Source: Ancylomarina subtilis
Lineage (GTDB): Bacteria; Bacteroidota; Bacteroidia; Bacteroidales; Marinifilaceae
Length of the DNA: 64,000 nucleotides
Direction of reading: 5' to 3'
Assembly: GCF_004217115.1 (NCBI RefSeq)
Contig: NZ_SHKN01000001.1
Location: 1,367,781-1,431,780, forward strand
In this document: piece by piece, positions 1 to 9,567 of the stretch
How the letters are laid out: each line of letters begins with the position of its first letter
Numbering within the stretch: position 1 is the stretch's first letter
Translations under genes and position numbers: made by a program
The notes under the pieces: generated by a model
The model's database searches: none
Told to the model about the DNA's origin: nothing
What the model saw: the letters and a program-made list of their open reading frames with translations, nothing else

Positions 1-509
1 AAGGCAATTTCATTCTTCAAAACAGGTACATCAGTCGCCTTCGAAAAACAGGTCGATATCGCTTACGTAACTTTATCGAACTGAACTACAGTCTGGGAAT
101 TCGTCGTTTCCCCGAAGAATTCATAACTTTTAACACCGATACAGGGATTCGCGGCTTCTCCAGTCTCCAAGCTATCGGGACTCAAAGGTTGACCTTAAAA
201 CTTGAAAACATGACATTCACACCCTTTATGCTTGCAGGATTTCGACTTGCATTTTTCAATTTCCTCGATGTAGGCACTATCGGTAGCAATCAGAACCATC
301 CTTTAAAAAATAAAGCATATTATGGTTTGGGCTTGGGGATTCGTTTAAACAACGAAAATCTGGTATTTAAAACAATCGAATTACGTTTTGCTCTTTACCC
401 CAAGGCTCCAAGCGACTTTACAAGTCCCCAGTATGGAATATCAGGAGAAGATCGCCCCAATTTCAATAATTTTAATGTCAAAGGTCCCAAAATTATCGAT
501 TTTGAATAA
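1..509 (+). CDS. Outer-membrane beta-barrel protein, C-terminal part (surface antigen D15/BamA-like)
   Basis: The reading frame is open from the first bases of the window (frame beginning at base 3), so the gene starts upstream and only about 168 residues are visible. The alternation of polar and hydrophobic residues is typical of outer-membrane strands, and TGIRGF at bases 144-161 resembles the RGF/RGY motif of the D15/Omp85 surface-antigen barrel. It ends on IIDFE. The family assignment rests on this motif and the barrel pattern, so an unrelated outer-membrane barrel remains possible. It converges with the MATE gene downstream, and I see no strong terminator between them. Confidence 0.6.
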   Translation, partial: GNFILQNRYISRLRKTGRYRLRNFIELNYSLGIRRFPEEFITFNTDTGIRGFSSLQAIGTQRLTLKLENMTFTPFMLAGFRLAFFNFLDVGTIGSNQNHPLKNKAYYGLGLGIRLNNENLVFKTIELRFALYPKAPSDFTSPQYGISGEDRPNFNNFNVKGPKIIDFE

Positions 510-539
510 ACCTTTCACTCTCAATTCAAGGACTTAAGA

Positions 540-1871
540 TTAAACAACACTTCCCCGCCACTTTGCATATTTGAGATATAAAAGAGATGCAGTCCCCAGA
601 AATATTGCATAGAAATATTCTGACAACCAGACTTCTGATACAGAAACCTGTAACACTTGTGTCAGAACATAAACTGCTCCTAAATAAAATGTAAGAACAA
701 CAACTTCAACAAGCATCGCATGAAACGTACGTCCTGTTCCTGAAATACCATGAAATAAAGTAATCGCAATTGGAAACAAAAGCGATGCACCAAATACAAC
801 GTACACAACAGGACGGGTATGCTCAATCAATAAAGCATTATCAGTATAAATTGATATAATCAGGTCCGGAATAAAAATCGAAATCCCAACCAATGCAAAA
901 ACGGATAAAAAAGACAACTTTATAGTTCGCCAAATAATCAACATTACTTTATCAGGAAATCCTTCGCCAATAACCTGACTAACGAGCGTATTCACTGCAG
1001 AACCAAAGGCCCAAACAGGCACCATTAGTAAGACATAGATACTTCGAATAATATTAGAAATTGCCAGCTCGTGCTCCCCCATTCTCTCAACCAAAATAAA
1101 AAAAACAAACCAACACGAAAGAGCCAAAAAGTTCTGAATCATGATAGGAAATGATACTTTTATCAACCTCGAAAACAAGGGCCAGTCGATCTTACAGAAG
1201 TGAAACAGATCATAATGGGCAATAGGGATTTTCCTCAATGTAAAGACAATAAAGAAAATCATCGCTGTGAATTCAGCAAACACCGAAGCTAAAGCAGCTC
1301 CTTTAATTCCCATCTCGGGCAAGCCAAAATTTCCAAATATTAAGGCATAATCAAAAAAGACATTCACAACAGCCATCACTCCTGTGCTCCAACTAATCAC
1401 CTTAGTTTTAGCAATTCCAATATAAAACGCCCGAAACAAAAGGTTGACACAGGCAAACAAAATCCCCCAGGCGCGATAAGAAATATAATCATTACTCGCC
1501 TGAAAGATAGCATCAGAACTAACCATCCACTTGAGAAGAGAAGGCGATTGAAATTCCATGAAACCAAACAAAAGAACTCCAGAGAACATTAAAAAATAAA
1601 ACGCATGGATAAAAGTTTTACCCACCAAAGTATAATTTTGCTCCCCTACCCGTCTGGCAATTACAATTTGAGTACCCAAACCGAATCCCCAAACTAGCAT
1701 AACAATTGCAAAGTAAAAGATGGTTGCAATAGCAGCAGCTCCCAGAGCCGTTTCACTCAAATGCCCCAGAAAAGCTGTATCGGTCACAGATATGATATTC
1801 TGCGCCACACTACCTAATATAATGGGATAAGCTATCGTCCAGATGCTTTTAGAATCTATTTTTGTTTTCAA
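540..1871 (-). CDS. MATE-family multidrug/cation efflux transporter
   Basis: A 443-residue integral membrane protein with about twelve hydrophobic segments, the usual size for MATE exporters, which expel cationic drugs or metabolites using a Na+ or H+ gradient. The N-terminus (SIWTIAYPIILGSVAQNIISV, then TDTAFLGHLSETALGAAAIA) is the characteristic first helix and the D-T-A-F-L-G-H loop of the family. Substrate cannot be read from sequence. It stands alone, transcribed away from the DPP IV-like peptidase gene upstream, with a 124-bp gap containing that gene's terminator. Family assignment is firm; physiological role is open. Confidence 0.93.
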   Translation of the reverse strand: MKTKIDSKSIWTIAYPIILGSVAQNIISVTDTAFLGHLSETALGAAAIATIFYFAIVMLVWGFGLGTQIVIARRVGEQNYTLVGKTFIHAFYFLMFSGVLLFGFMEFQSPSLLKWMVSSDAIFQASNDYISYRAWGILFACVNLLFRAFYIGIAKTKVISWSTGVMAVVNVFFDYALIFGNFGLPEMGIKGAALASVFAEFTAMIFFIVFTLRKIPIAHYDLFHFCKIDWPLFSRLIKVSFPIMIQNFLALSCWFVFFILVERMGEHELAISNIIRSIYVLLMVPVWAFGSAVNTLVSQVIGEGFPDKVMLIIWRTIKLSFLSVFALVGISIFIPDLIISIYTDNALLIEHTRPVVYVVFGASLLFPIAITLFHGISGTGRTFHAMLVEVVVLTFYLGAVYVLTQVLQVSVSEVWLSEYFYAIFLGTASLLYLKYAKWRGSVV

Positions 1872-1942
1872 CTCTTCTTGTGTTAAATATTTCAGCCAAA
1901 TGTAAGACCAAAACTAAAATTTACAAACTCCAATAAAAAGAA

Positions 1943-1977
1943 AAAGGCCCACTTTACAACATGAAAGTGAGCCTTTG
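1943..1977 (-). terminator. Intrinsic terminator after the DPP IV-like gene
   Basis: On the minus strand a stem of about 12 pairs (AAAGGC-CACTTT against AAAGTG-GCCTTT with one wobble) is followed by a T run, just past the stop of the peptidase gene at 1996. Confidence 0.75.
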
Positions 1978-1995
1978 TGATTTGCCTGAACTATT

Positions 1996-4149
1996 CTATT
2001 TCAAATAGTCATCAAAATAATTACTGACTTTCTGTTTCAAGTGAATTCGATCCATTCCTCTAACATTGTGTTCTGCTCGTGGATAAGGGAAATAATCAAC
2101 CTGAACATTGTTCTTGATACATTCTCTGATAAAATTCAAACTGTGCTGCCACAAGACTGTTTTGTCGATTGCACCCTGACAGATTAATAGTTTACCTTTT
2201 AAATCTTTTGCCTTATTTAATAAAGAAACTTTAGCATAACCATCAGGGTTCTCACTTGGTGTATCCATATAACGTTCGCCATACATCACCTCATACCACT
2301 TCCAATCGATTACCGGACCTCCGGCAACAGCAACTTTAAACACATCCGGGTAATTTGTAATCAACGAAATGGTCATAAAACCACCATAGCTCCATCCATG
2401 AACACCAATACGATCCGCATCCACATAAGTTTGTGATTTCAAAAACTCAACTCCTTTCATTTGATCTGCCATTTCAGGCTGCCCACACTGACGGTGAATA
2501 ATTGCTTCGAATTCTTTACCTCGATTGGCCGATCCTCTGTTATCAAGAGTAAAAACGACATAACCATGCTGAGCCATATACTCTTCCCATAAACGAGCTC
2601 CGCCTAACCATCTGTCGGTTACCAACTGAGCGTGAGGACCTCCATAAACATAGACAACTACCGGATATTTCTTTGCAGGATCAAAATTTGCAGGTTTAAC
2701 CAGTCTGTAATATAAGTCAGTTTTATCATCAGCAGACTTTATTGTTCCCAAAGAAATCTCACCCAAATTATAATCTTTAAGTTTGTTTTCAGCAGTAACC
2801 AAATTTTTCACAACTTTTCCTTTGCCGTCAGCAATGTTGATGACGCGAGGAACATTTAAGCTACTGTAATTATCAATAAAATAAGCTCCTGACTGACTCA
2901 TTTTTACGCTATGATAACCTTGGGCTTTAGTCAATTGAGTGCGCTTACCCGTCTTCATATTTAATTTATAAACATGACGCTCAATGGGACTCACCTCAGT
3001 TGACTCATAAAACAAGTTCTTTTCAGCTTTGTCAAAACCCAAAATCTGAGTAACCATCCAGTCTCCGGATGTGAGTTGCTTGATCAACTTACCATTAGCA
3101 TCATACAGAAACAGGTGATTATAACCTGCTGTATTAGACTGATAAATAAACTGATTAGGTTTACTTTTCAAAAAGGTAAGCTTGTGTTGCGGTTCAACCC
3201 AACGATCATCTTTTTCCTCCAATAAAGTCTTAACCAACTCACCTGTTGTTGCATCGTATTTGTTAAGCTTCATATGATCTGAAGCTCTGTTTAGCACCTG
3301 AATATAAATATATTTACCAGCTGCTCCCCAGCTTACATTAGTTAAATACCTTTCTTTTCCAAAGTCATTTACCTTCAACCAAAGGGTTTTGGCCGTTTTT
3401 AAATTATAAACACCTACTGACACAATTTCAGAACGCATACCTGCCATTGGGTATTTGATTTCTCTCAACTCACCAACACGGGTATTAATATCAACCAATG
3501 GGAAATCTGTCACATGGCTCTCATCTTTCCGATAGAAAGCCAAAGACTCCCCTTGGGGTGACCAAAAGATTCCACCATCAATTCCATACTCATTTCTACT
3601 CACACTTTGCCCATTCACAAAGTTTTTATCGCTATCCTCTGTAACAGCAACTGCAGTTCCTTTACCATCTATAATATAAAGATTGTTCTCTAAGGTATAT
3701 GCCAACTTGTTATTCGCTTCACAAAATGTTTTATTTTCTGCTTTAGGTTCTGAATTTAAAACAAGCTCAGCTTTTTTCTCAATAAACTTATAACGCAATA
3801 AACTCGATTTCATCCAAAACTGAATGGTATTAGCATCAAGCCATGTAAAGGCAGGAATCCTATCTGCTTTATCTAGTGAACTAGCCGAAAGTGCTGTATT
3901 TAACTCGTCCAGACTCAGGATTTGTCTGGCTTCCCCTTTCGGTGTTCCAAGCATAATTGAATTCTTCTCAATAAAGCTATATTCATTTTTATCAGCGCGC
4001 CATGTTAATTGGTAGATGGTTTCCGGGTAAAAGTCGCGCCACTGACCAATTATAGCATCTTTCATACTCAAGGTTTTGTCCTGAGCATAAACAGAAACAT
4101 CACAAAGAGCTAATAGACAGATGGCTCCTAAAATGAGTCTTTTTTTCAT
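1996..4149 (-). CDS. Prolyl oligopeptidase family serine peptidase (S9B, dipeptidyl/tripeptidyl peptidase IV-like)
   Basis: 717 residues starting with a signal peptide (LILGAICLLALCDVSVYAQ), hence exported to the periplasm or outer envelope. The N-terminal two thirds match a DPP IV beta-propeller (FWSPQGESLAFYRKDE segment). The C-terminal alpha/beta hydrolase carries GWSYGG with nucleophile near Ser587, acid near Asp662 (GAIDKT) and His near 694 (RAEHNV). The family cleaves after proline or alanine at peptide N-termini and supports peptide use in Bacteroidota. It is monocistronic by its terminator. Whether it releases di- or tripeptides cannot be decided from sequence. Confidence 0.93.
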   Translation of the reverse strand: MKKRLILGAICLLALCDVSVYAQDKTLSMKDAIIGQWRDFYPETIYQLTWRADKNEYSFIEKNSIMLGTPKGEARQILSLDELNTALSASSLDKADRIPAFTWLDANTIQFWMKSSLLRYKFIEKKAELVLNSEPKAENKTFCEANNKLAYTLENNLYIIDGKGTAVAVTEDSDKNFVNGQSVSRNEYGIDGGIFWSPQGESLAFYRKDESHVTDFPLVDINTRVGELREIKYPMAGMRSEIVSVGVYNLKTAKTLWLKVNDFGKERYLTNVSWGAAGKYIYIQVLNRASDHMKLNKYDATTGELVKTLLEEKDDRWVEPQHKLTFLKSKPNQFIYQSNTAGYNHLFLYDANGKLIKQLTSGDWMVTQILGFDKAEKNLFYESTEVSPIERHVYKLNMKTGKRTQLTKAQGYHSVKMSQSGAYFIDNYSSLNVPRVINIADGKGKVVKNLVTAENKLKDYNLGEISLGTIKSADDKTDLYYRLVKPANFDPAKKYPVVVYVYGGPHAQLVTDRWLGGARLWEEYMAQHGYVVFTLDNRGSANRGKEFEAIIHRQCGQPEMADQMKGVEFLKSQTYVDADRIGVHGWSYGGFMTISLITNYPDVFKVAVAGGPVIDWKWYEVMYGERYMDTPSENPDGYAKVSLLNKAKDLKGKLLICQGAIDKTVLWQHSLNFIRECIKNNVQVDYFPYPRAEHNVRGMDRIHLKQKVSNYFDDYLK

Positions 4150-4282
4150 TTGTTTTGAGTTTTAAGTTTGCTGTTAATAGTATTTTCACTAAGCCCTCAA
4201 ATGTATTAAAAATCGACAAAAGGACATTTGACTTCTAATATTTTCTTCTTAAATTGCCATATAATTTTATACGTAAAGCATA

Positions 4283-5221
4283 ATGCCAAAAACACACGCA
4301 AAGAACCGCATCAGACTTGTAATTATATTTCTAATAATTATAGTAGCAGCTTCAATTTTTTATCTTAGAAAACCATCCGATAAGACAACAGATGAAGTTA
4401 AACTTATTGAAAACCTTGTTGCTTCTTCTGTTAAGGCAGAACATGAAAGTGGAACAATTTTCCATTTCAACAACATCCTATTTAGTTTACCTTCTCCTTA
4501 TCAAATTTCACTCATTTTACATGAGTCAGGTATTTCATACAATAAAGAATTACTTAATACCACCAACAAGGCCTCTGACTACGTCACAAATTTTAGTCGT
4601 GCAATCAACTTTGGTGTTTATGGTGTCGATTTAGGTTATATCAATATCTATCAGCAAACACAAGATGCAGCAAGCTATTTTGCTGTTCTTAAAATTTTAT
4701 CTTTAGATCTTGGAATCTACAAAGTTCTCAATCAGGAAACGGTTAATCGAATTGAAACTAACATTGACAACCGAGATTCGTTGATGGTAATCGTATCTGA
4801 GACGTATAGAAATGTTGATAAATTTCTAAAAAACAATAAACGCGAGGATACCGGAGCTCTTATACTTGCTGGGGGATGGATCGAATCGGTATATGTTCTT
4901 ACACAAGAAATGAAAAACAATCCGCATCCCGACTTGATGCAAAGAATTGCTGAACAAAAAAGACCTTTGGAAAATCTAATTAAGTTATTGGTTCCATATG
5001 CAGAAAATAGTGAAAACTATAAATTCTTAATCGAGAACTTAATTGATTTAGCCTATACATTTGATGAAATTATTGAAGAATATGAATATATCCCTTCGAT
5101 TGATTTCCCCAAAAAGAAACTCACCATTGTCAATAGCAAGTCCAAACTAATTATCACTCCTAAATTGACTTCTGTTATTACAGAAAAGATTGATAAGCTA
5201 CACAAGTTTATCACACAATAA
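4283..5221 (+). CDS. Hypothetical membrane-anchored protein
   Basis: 312 residues I do not recognise as a named family. One N-terminal transmembrane segment (RLVIIFLIIIVAASIFYL, about residues 11-28) follows a basic start, so the rest is probably periplasmic and anchored. The body is predicted mostly helical (for example the stretch around ILSLDLGIYKVLNQETVNRIE) with few cysteines. It is first in a co-directional set with the secreted protein at 5286 and the ABCG-type transporter at 5736 (gaps of 64 and 36 bp) and ends before the transporter's terminator, so an accessory role in that transporter's function is a context-based guess only. Confidence 0.75.
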   Translation: MPKTHAKNRIRLVIIFLIIIVAASIFYLRKPSDKTTDEVKLIENLVASSVKAEHESGTIFHFNNILFSLPSPYQISLILHESGISYNKELLNTTNKASDYVTNFSRAINFGVYGVDLGYINIYQQTQDAASYFAVLKILSLDLGIYKVLNQETVNRIETNIDNRDSLMVIVSETYRNVDKFLKNNKREDTGALILAGGWIESVYVLTQEMKNNPHPDLMQRIAEQKRPLENLIKLLVPYAENSENYKFLIENLIDLAYTFDEIIEEYEYIPSIDFPKKKLTIVNSKSKLIITPKLTSVITEKIDKLHKFITQ

Positions 5222-5285
5222 CAGTTAAAGACTAAGCAACCCGACAAGACGCAATTACGGCTTCATCCAACTTAATTCAAAAAAA

Positions 5286-5699
5286 ATGAAAACATTATAC
5301 TTTTTTATTCTTATAACCATCTCAACAACATTCAGCAGTCTGGCACAAGACAATACATTAATGGTAGAATGCAGCAAGTATCTTCAATCAAATTATGTTT
5401 CTGATGGTCAAGAATACAAAGCCGATTTAAATTCTGGAGAATCAGCTGAATTTCATACAACCTTCTATTCAGGTAACCATTATAGAGTTGCTGGTGTTAG
5501 CAATCAGGAAGATAGTCAACTTATATTCTCAGTTTACGATCAGGAGAATCATCTCTTATTCACCAATAAAAAATTTGGATCAACCCCATATTGGGATTTT
5601 GAATTTGCAAGCACTCTAAATTGTACGATAAAAGCTCAATACATTTCTAAGACTCAAAAACCGGGTTCAATACTATTGCTAATCGGTTTCCAGCAGTAA
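5286..5699 (+). CDS. Small secreted hypothetical protein
   Basis: 137 residues with a clear signal peptide (FFILITISTTFSSLAQ, cleavage after about residue 21). The mature part is short and looks beta-rich (FHTTFYSGNHYRVAGVSNQ, LIFSVYDQENHLLFTNKKFG), reminiscent of small periplasmic beta-sandwich domains, but I cannot name a family. It lies between the membrane-anchored protein at 4283 and the large ABC transporter at 5736 on the same strand, suggesting one transcription unit. No lipobox cysteine follows the signal peptide. Confidence 0.7.
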   Translation: MKTLYFFILITISTTFSSLAQDNTLMVECSKYLQSNYVSDGQEYKADLNSGESAEFHTTFYSGNHYRVAGVSNQEDSQLIFSVYDQENHLLFTNKKFGSTPYWDFEFASTLNCTIKAQYISKTQKPGSILLLIGFQQ

Positions 5700-5735
5700 T
5701 ATCCCCAAGCACGATCCAAAAATTCCTCTTAATTC

Positions 5736-8700
5736 ATGAGCGAAAGAATTCTAAAAGCCCTAATGCAATTATTCGCGATCATTGCGCACCCTGAAGGTGC
5801 AGGTGAAAAGCGACGCGCAATGGTTGTCAAATATCTGTACCGCCAACTAGATCAGGATTCCGCTCAGGAATATCTGAACCTATACAACACTTATTATCAA
5901 GATACTGTTGACAGAAACAACAGGCGATCAAAAAGAAAGCAAGTCATCTCGTCTCGCTCAGTCCGGGTACTTCGGATTTGCAGCGAAATGAATAAAGAAC
6001 TTGTCGCCAGACAGAAAATCATTATCCTTATTCAATTACTTGAATTCCTTATGGAAAGTGATGAAATTACAGATGGTGAAAAGGAATTCGTCGAAACGGT
6101 TGCAGACACCTTTAATTTGCCTATCGATGGCTATATCAGGCTGCAAGACTTTATGCTCTCAGACTTTGACAAAATCAAAGAATCTGATCGGCTTTTGACA
6201 ATTAACAACAAAAAGGAACATAAGGGAGAAGGCGAACATATCTATTCTGAAGGAATATCCGGAGAAATTAAAATTCTCCGACTTGTTAGAATCGACATGT
6301 TTGTAATACGTTTCCAAGGTCTTAAAGAGCTATACATGAATGGGCTTGCTTTAAAACCAGAACGTGTTCATATTCTGACTCAAGGTTCTTCTGTTCGCAA
6401 CCCCAGGATCGAGCCCATTTATTTTAGCGATATCTTAAGCACATTCAACCGTGAAGCAATTAACGAGCGTGTTGTTTTCGAGGCTAAGGATATTGAATTT
6501 CGATATAAAGAAAATGATCAGGGTGTTCACCAACATTCGTTTAAGGAGGAATCCGGAAAAATGGTTGGAATTATGGGCTCAAGTGGTGCCGGTAAAACAA
6601 CACTTCTGAATATCTTAAATGGATCATTATCCCCGCAGAAAGGGCAAGTCTTAATAAATGGTCATGATATATACAGTGATAAAGAATCCATAGAAGGGGT
6701 TATCGGGCATGTCTCTCAAGATGACCTTCTTATTGATTCACTGACTGTTTTTGAAAACCTCTATTTTAATGCAAAACTCTGTTTCGATAAGTATTCTTCT
6801 TTCAAACTCATCAGACTTGTTTATAAAGTTCTGAATGATTTAGGCCTATATGATGCACGAAATTTAAAAGTAGGAAATCCACTTGATAAAAAAATCAGTG
6901 GTGGCCAACGTAAACGATTAAACATTGCCCTTGAGCTAATTAGAGAACCTGCTGTTCTTTTTCTCGATGAGCCTACATCTGGCTTATCATCACGAGACTC
7001 ATCTAAAATTATGGATCTCCTTAAAAACTTAGCTTTAAAAGGTAAGTTAATCTTTGTTGTTGTTCATCAACCCTCAAGCGAAACATTTAAGATGTTTGAC
7101 CGTCTTCTCTTTCTTGATTTAGGCGGATATATGATTTTCAATGGCAACCCTCTTGATGCCATCACCTACTTTAAATCAGAAACACAACAAGCTAACCGTA
7201 GCGGTAACGAATGTGAAGTTTGTGGTAATATCGATGCCGACCAAATTTTCAATATGGTTGAATCTGAGGTGCTTGATGAGTACGGGATTCCAACACAAAC
7301 CCGCAAAGTCAGACCAGAGCAATGGGATAAAAGATTCAAAGAGAGTGATATCGCCCAAAAACATATTGAAGATGCAACAGAATTACCTCCTATCAGTTTT
7401 AAAGTACCTAAACAGTTTAAACAATTTAGTGTATTTGTCAAACGAGATATCATATCGAAATTAGCTAATAAACAATACCTGCTTATAAATTTCTTCGAGA
7501 CACCCCTTCTGGCATTTATCTTATCCTATATTATAAAATTCTATAATATCGATAAAGCCAATCAACTTGGATACACATTTAGCAATAACAGTAATATTCC
7601 TGTTTACCTTTTTATGTCGGTGATTGTTGCTTTATTTATAGGCTTGACTATAAGTGCAGAAGAAATTATTAAGGACCGAAAAATTCTAAAAAGAGAACGT
7701 TTTCTCAACTTAAGTCCGGCAAGTTATTTTTTATCAAAGGTTGTTATTCTTTTTTCAGTGTCAGCATTCCAAGCCTTTATATTTGTTATCATTGGCAACT
7801 CGATACTCGAGATAAAAGGCATGTATTTTACCTACTGGCTGGTTTTATTTAGCTCGTGGTGTTTTGCCAACATGCTAGGCTTAGTTATTTCTGATAGCTT
7901 TAAAACAGTCATAAACATCTATATTTTAATCCCATTTATACTAATTCCACAACTTATTTTAAGTGGTGTTATTGTTAAATTCGACAAGATCAACCCGAAT
8001 ATTTCTCATCCCAACAGAATACCTTGGTATGGTGAAATTATTACGGCCAGATGGGCTTATGAAGCATTAGCCGTTGAGCAATTTACAGCAAATGAATACG
8101 AAAAACATTTCTATCTATTTGACAAAATCATGAGCCAGGCTGATTATAAGAAAAACTATTGGCTGCCCATCCTAAAAAATAAACTTAGCGATTGTGAGAA
8201 AATCTTAAGAAAAGGAAATGTCGATGAAAAATACAACTCAAATCTGAGTTTGATTTATAATGAACTTAAAGCGCATTCACTTCCTATCGAGTTTAAAAAG
8301 CTTGATCTTTTAGATCGAAACCCAACGAACATGGTTCTTTTAAAAGAGGTCAAGATGTACCTTAACGACCTGAACCGTCATTACATCATGCTTTATAATG
8401 CTGCTAACAAGAAAAAAGACGAAGAGCTTCTTGCCTTACAAAGCAAATTCCCTGATAAAGAGAGTTTCGTTAATATGAAAAAGTCTTACGATAATGACAG
8501 ATTAACCGAATTTGTAAAAAACAGCAATGATATAGAACGTATTGTCGAATATGAGGATCGATTGTATCAACGAATTGATCCGGTCTTCAGAGATGGCGGT
8601 AGTTCCTTTTTAAAAGCGCATTTTTATGCCCCCAGGAAAAAGATATTTAATCGGGAATTCGATACGTATTGGGTCAATATCACCATTATCTGGTTGATGA

Positions 8701-8789
8701 CTATTTCCCTCTATTTCGTTTTGTATTTTGGATTATTTAAACGCTTTTTAAACTCGCTCGAACGTCGAATCGTTTTAAAACTAACCTAA
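5736..8789 (+). CDS. Large ABCG-type ABC transporter (N-terminal TerB-like helical and FHA-like domains, ATPase, permease)
   Basis: 1017 residues. Residues 1-165 are helical and resemble TerB-like metal-binding domains. Residues about 175-245 look like a compact FHA-like beta domain (LYMNGLALKPERVHILTQGS). An ABCG-type ATPase follows: Walker A GSSGAGKTT (near 281-289), signature ISGGQRKRL, Walker B VLFLDEPTSGL, switch HQPSS. A linker contains CEVCGN near residue 492. The permease part has about six membrane segments (ABC2 type) with a long helical insertion before the last one. NBD-before-TMD order is that of ABCG half-transporters, so it should act as a dimer. Substrate is unknown. A full-length paralogue lies at 55197-58259. 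Confidence 0.88.
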   Translation: MSERILKALMQLFAIIAHPEGAGEKRRAMVVKYLYRQLDQDSAQEYLNLYNTYYQDTVDRNNRRSKRKQVISSRSVRVLRICSEMNKELVARQKIIILIQLLEFLMESDEITDGEKEFVETVADTFNLPIDGYIRLQDFMLSDFDKIKESDRLLTINNKKEHKGEGEHIYSEGISGEIKILRLVRIDMFVIRFQGLKELYMNGLALKPERVHILTQGSSVRNPRIEPIYFSDILSTFNREAINERVVFEAKDIEFRYKENDQGVHQHSFKEESGKMVGIMGSSGAGKTTLLNILNGSLSPQKGQVLINGHDIYSDKESIEGVIGHVSQDDLLIDSLTVFENLYFNAKLCFDKYSSFKLIRLVYKVLNDLGLYDARNLKVGNPLDKKISGGQRKRLNIALELIREPAVLFLDEPTSGLSSRDSSKIMDLLKNLALKGKLIFVVVHQPSSETFKMFDRLLFLDLGGYMIFNGNPLDAITYFKSETQQANRSGNECEVCGNIDADQIFNMVESEVLDEYGIPTQTRKVRPEQWDKRFKESDIAQKHIEDATELPPISFKVPKQFKQFSVFVKRDIISKLANKQYLLINFFETPLLAFILSYIIKFYNIDKANQLGYTFSNNSNIPVYLFMSVIVALFIGLTISAEEIIKDRKILKRERFLNLSPASYFLSKVVILFSVSAFQAFIFVIIGNSILEIKGMYFTYWLVLFSSWCFANMLGLVISDSFKTVINIYILIPFILIPQLILSGVIVKFDKINPNISHPNRIPWYGEIITARWAYEALAVEQFTANEYEKHFYLFDKIMSQADYKKNYWLPILKNKLSDCEKILRKGNVDEKYNSNLSLIYNELKAHSLPIEFKKLDLLDRNPTNMVLLKEVKMYLNDLNRHYIMLYNAANKKKDEELLALQSKFPDKESFVNMKKSYDNDRLTEFVKNSNDIERIVEYEDRLYQRIDPVFRDGGSSFLKAHFYAPRKKIFNREFDTYWVNITIIWLMTISLYFVLYFGLFKRFLNSLERRIVLKLT

Positions 8790-8794
8790 ACAAA

Positions 8795-8825
8795 AAAAAT
8801 CCATTCAGTAATGAATGGATTTTTC
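8795..8825 (+). terminator. Intrinsic terminator, probably bidirectional
   Basis: A perfect 13-bp stem (AAAAATCCATTCA against TGAATGGATTTTT, loop GTAA) with A and T runs on both sides lies between the converging ABC transporter and MurU-like genes. Confidence 0.9.
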
Positions 8826-8841
8826 TTTTTGTTCCAGAGTC

Positions 8842-9567
8842 CTATTTTTTCATAAGTGTTTCGGCCTTCAACAATTCTTCCGGCTTACCAAGATCCATCC
8901 ACAAATCAGATGAATCGTGAAAGCCAGCTATTCTATGACTTTTTGCTAAACGCAAATACAAATCTATGACGGAAAAAACACCCTCCTCTTCAATCAGATC
9001 TAATAATTCTGATTCAATAATATGAATGCCTGAAAAACTATAAGCTTTAGAATTCAAATGACTGACATTCACTATTTTTTCTTCATGAGTCGCATCATTT
9101 TTCCATGCACACAACAAACCGTCATGATTAAAACACAGATACCTATCCGTTTTTTTATCAATTAAATTCAAAGTTGCCAATGCTTGATTCTGCTTGTGAG
9201 CCGATAAAAGATCTCCCAAATCTAAAGAACTCAGCACATCTACATTGTAAATTAAGATGGGAGCATTAGGAATAAATAAAGGCGCTGCCTTTTTAATTGC
9301 ACCCCCGGTATCCAAGAGAAGGTCCCTCTCATCAGAAATTCGGATATCCAGACCAAAATTTTCATTCGATTCTAAAAAGTCCTCAATTTGATCGGCAAAA
9401 TGGTGGACATTGATCACAATTCTGTCCACACCAAAATCTTTCATCTTTAAAATGCAATGCTCTAAAAGAGGTTTCCCATTGAGTTTAACCAAAGCTTTAG
9501 GGCAATTCTTAGTATAGTGTTGCAAGCGTGTACCAAGACCCGCAGCAAATATCATCGCATTAATCAT
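8842..9567 (-). CDS. murU: Sugar-1-phosphate nucleotidyltransferase, MurU-like (MurNAc-1-P uridylyltransferase)
   Basis: 241 residues of the NTP-transferase fold. The nucleotide-binding start IFAAGLGTRLQHYTKNCPKA, the sugar-site segment DTGGAIKKAAPLF and the metal Asp in YNVDVLSS are all present, and length matches MurU rather than the longer RmlA or GlmU enzymes. MurU turns MurNAc-1-phosphate plus UTP into UDP-MurNAc, bypassing de novo synthesis during peptidoglycan recycling. Its start overlaps the end of the 50-residue gene upstream by 8 bases, and the AmgK-like kinase that would supply its substrate is the first gene of the same operon, which is the main support for MurU over a generic sugar nucleotidyltransferase. 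Confidence 0.8.
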   Translation of the reverse strand: MINAMIFAAGLGTRLQHYTKNCPKALVKLNGKPLLEHCILKMKDFGVDRIVINVHHFADQIEDFLESNENFGLDIRISDERDLLLDTGGAIKKAAPLFIPNAPILIYNVDVLSSLDLGDLLSAHKQNQALATLNLIDKKTDRYLCFNHDGLLCAWKNDATHEEKIVNVSHLNSKAYSFSGIHIIESELLDLIEEEGVFSVIDLYLRLAKSHRIAGFHDSSDLWMDLGKPEELLKAETLMKK

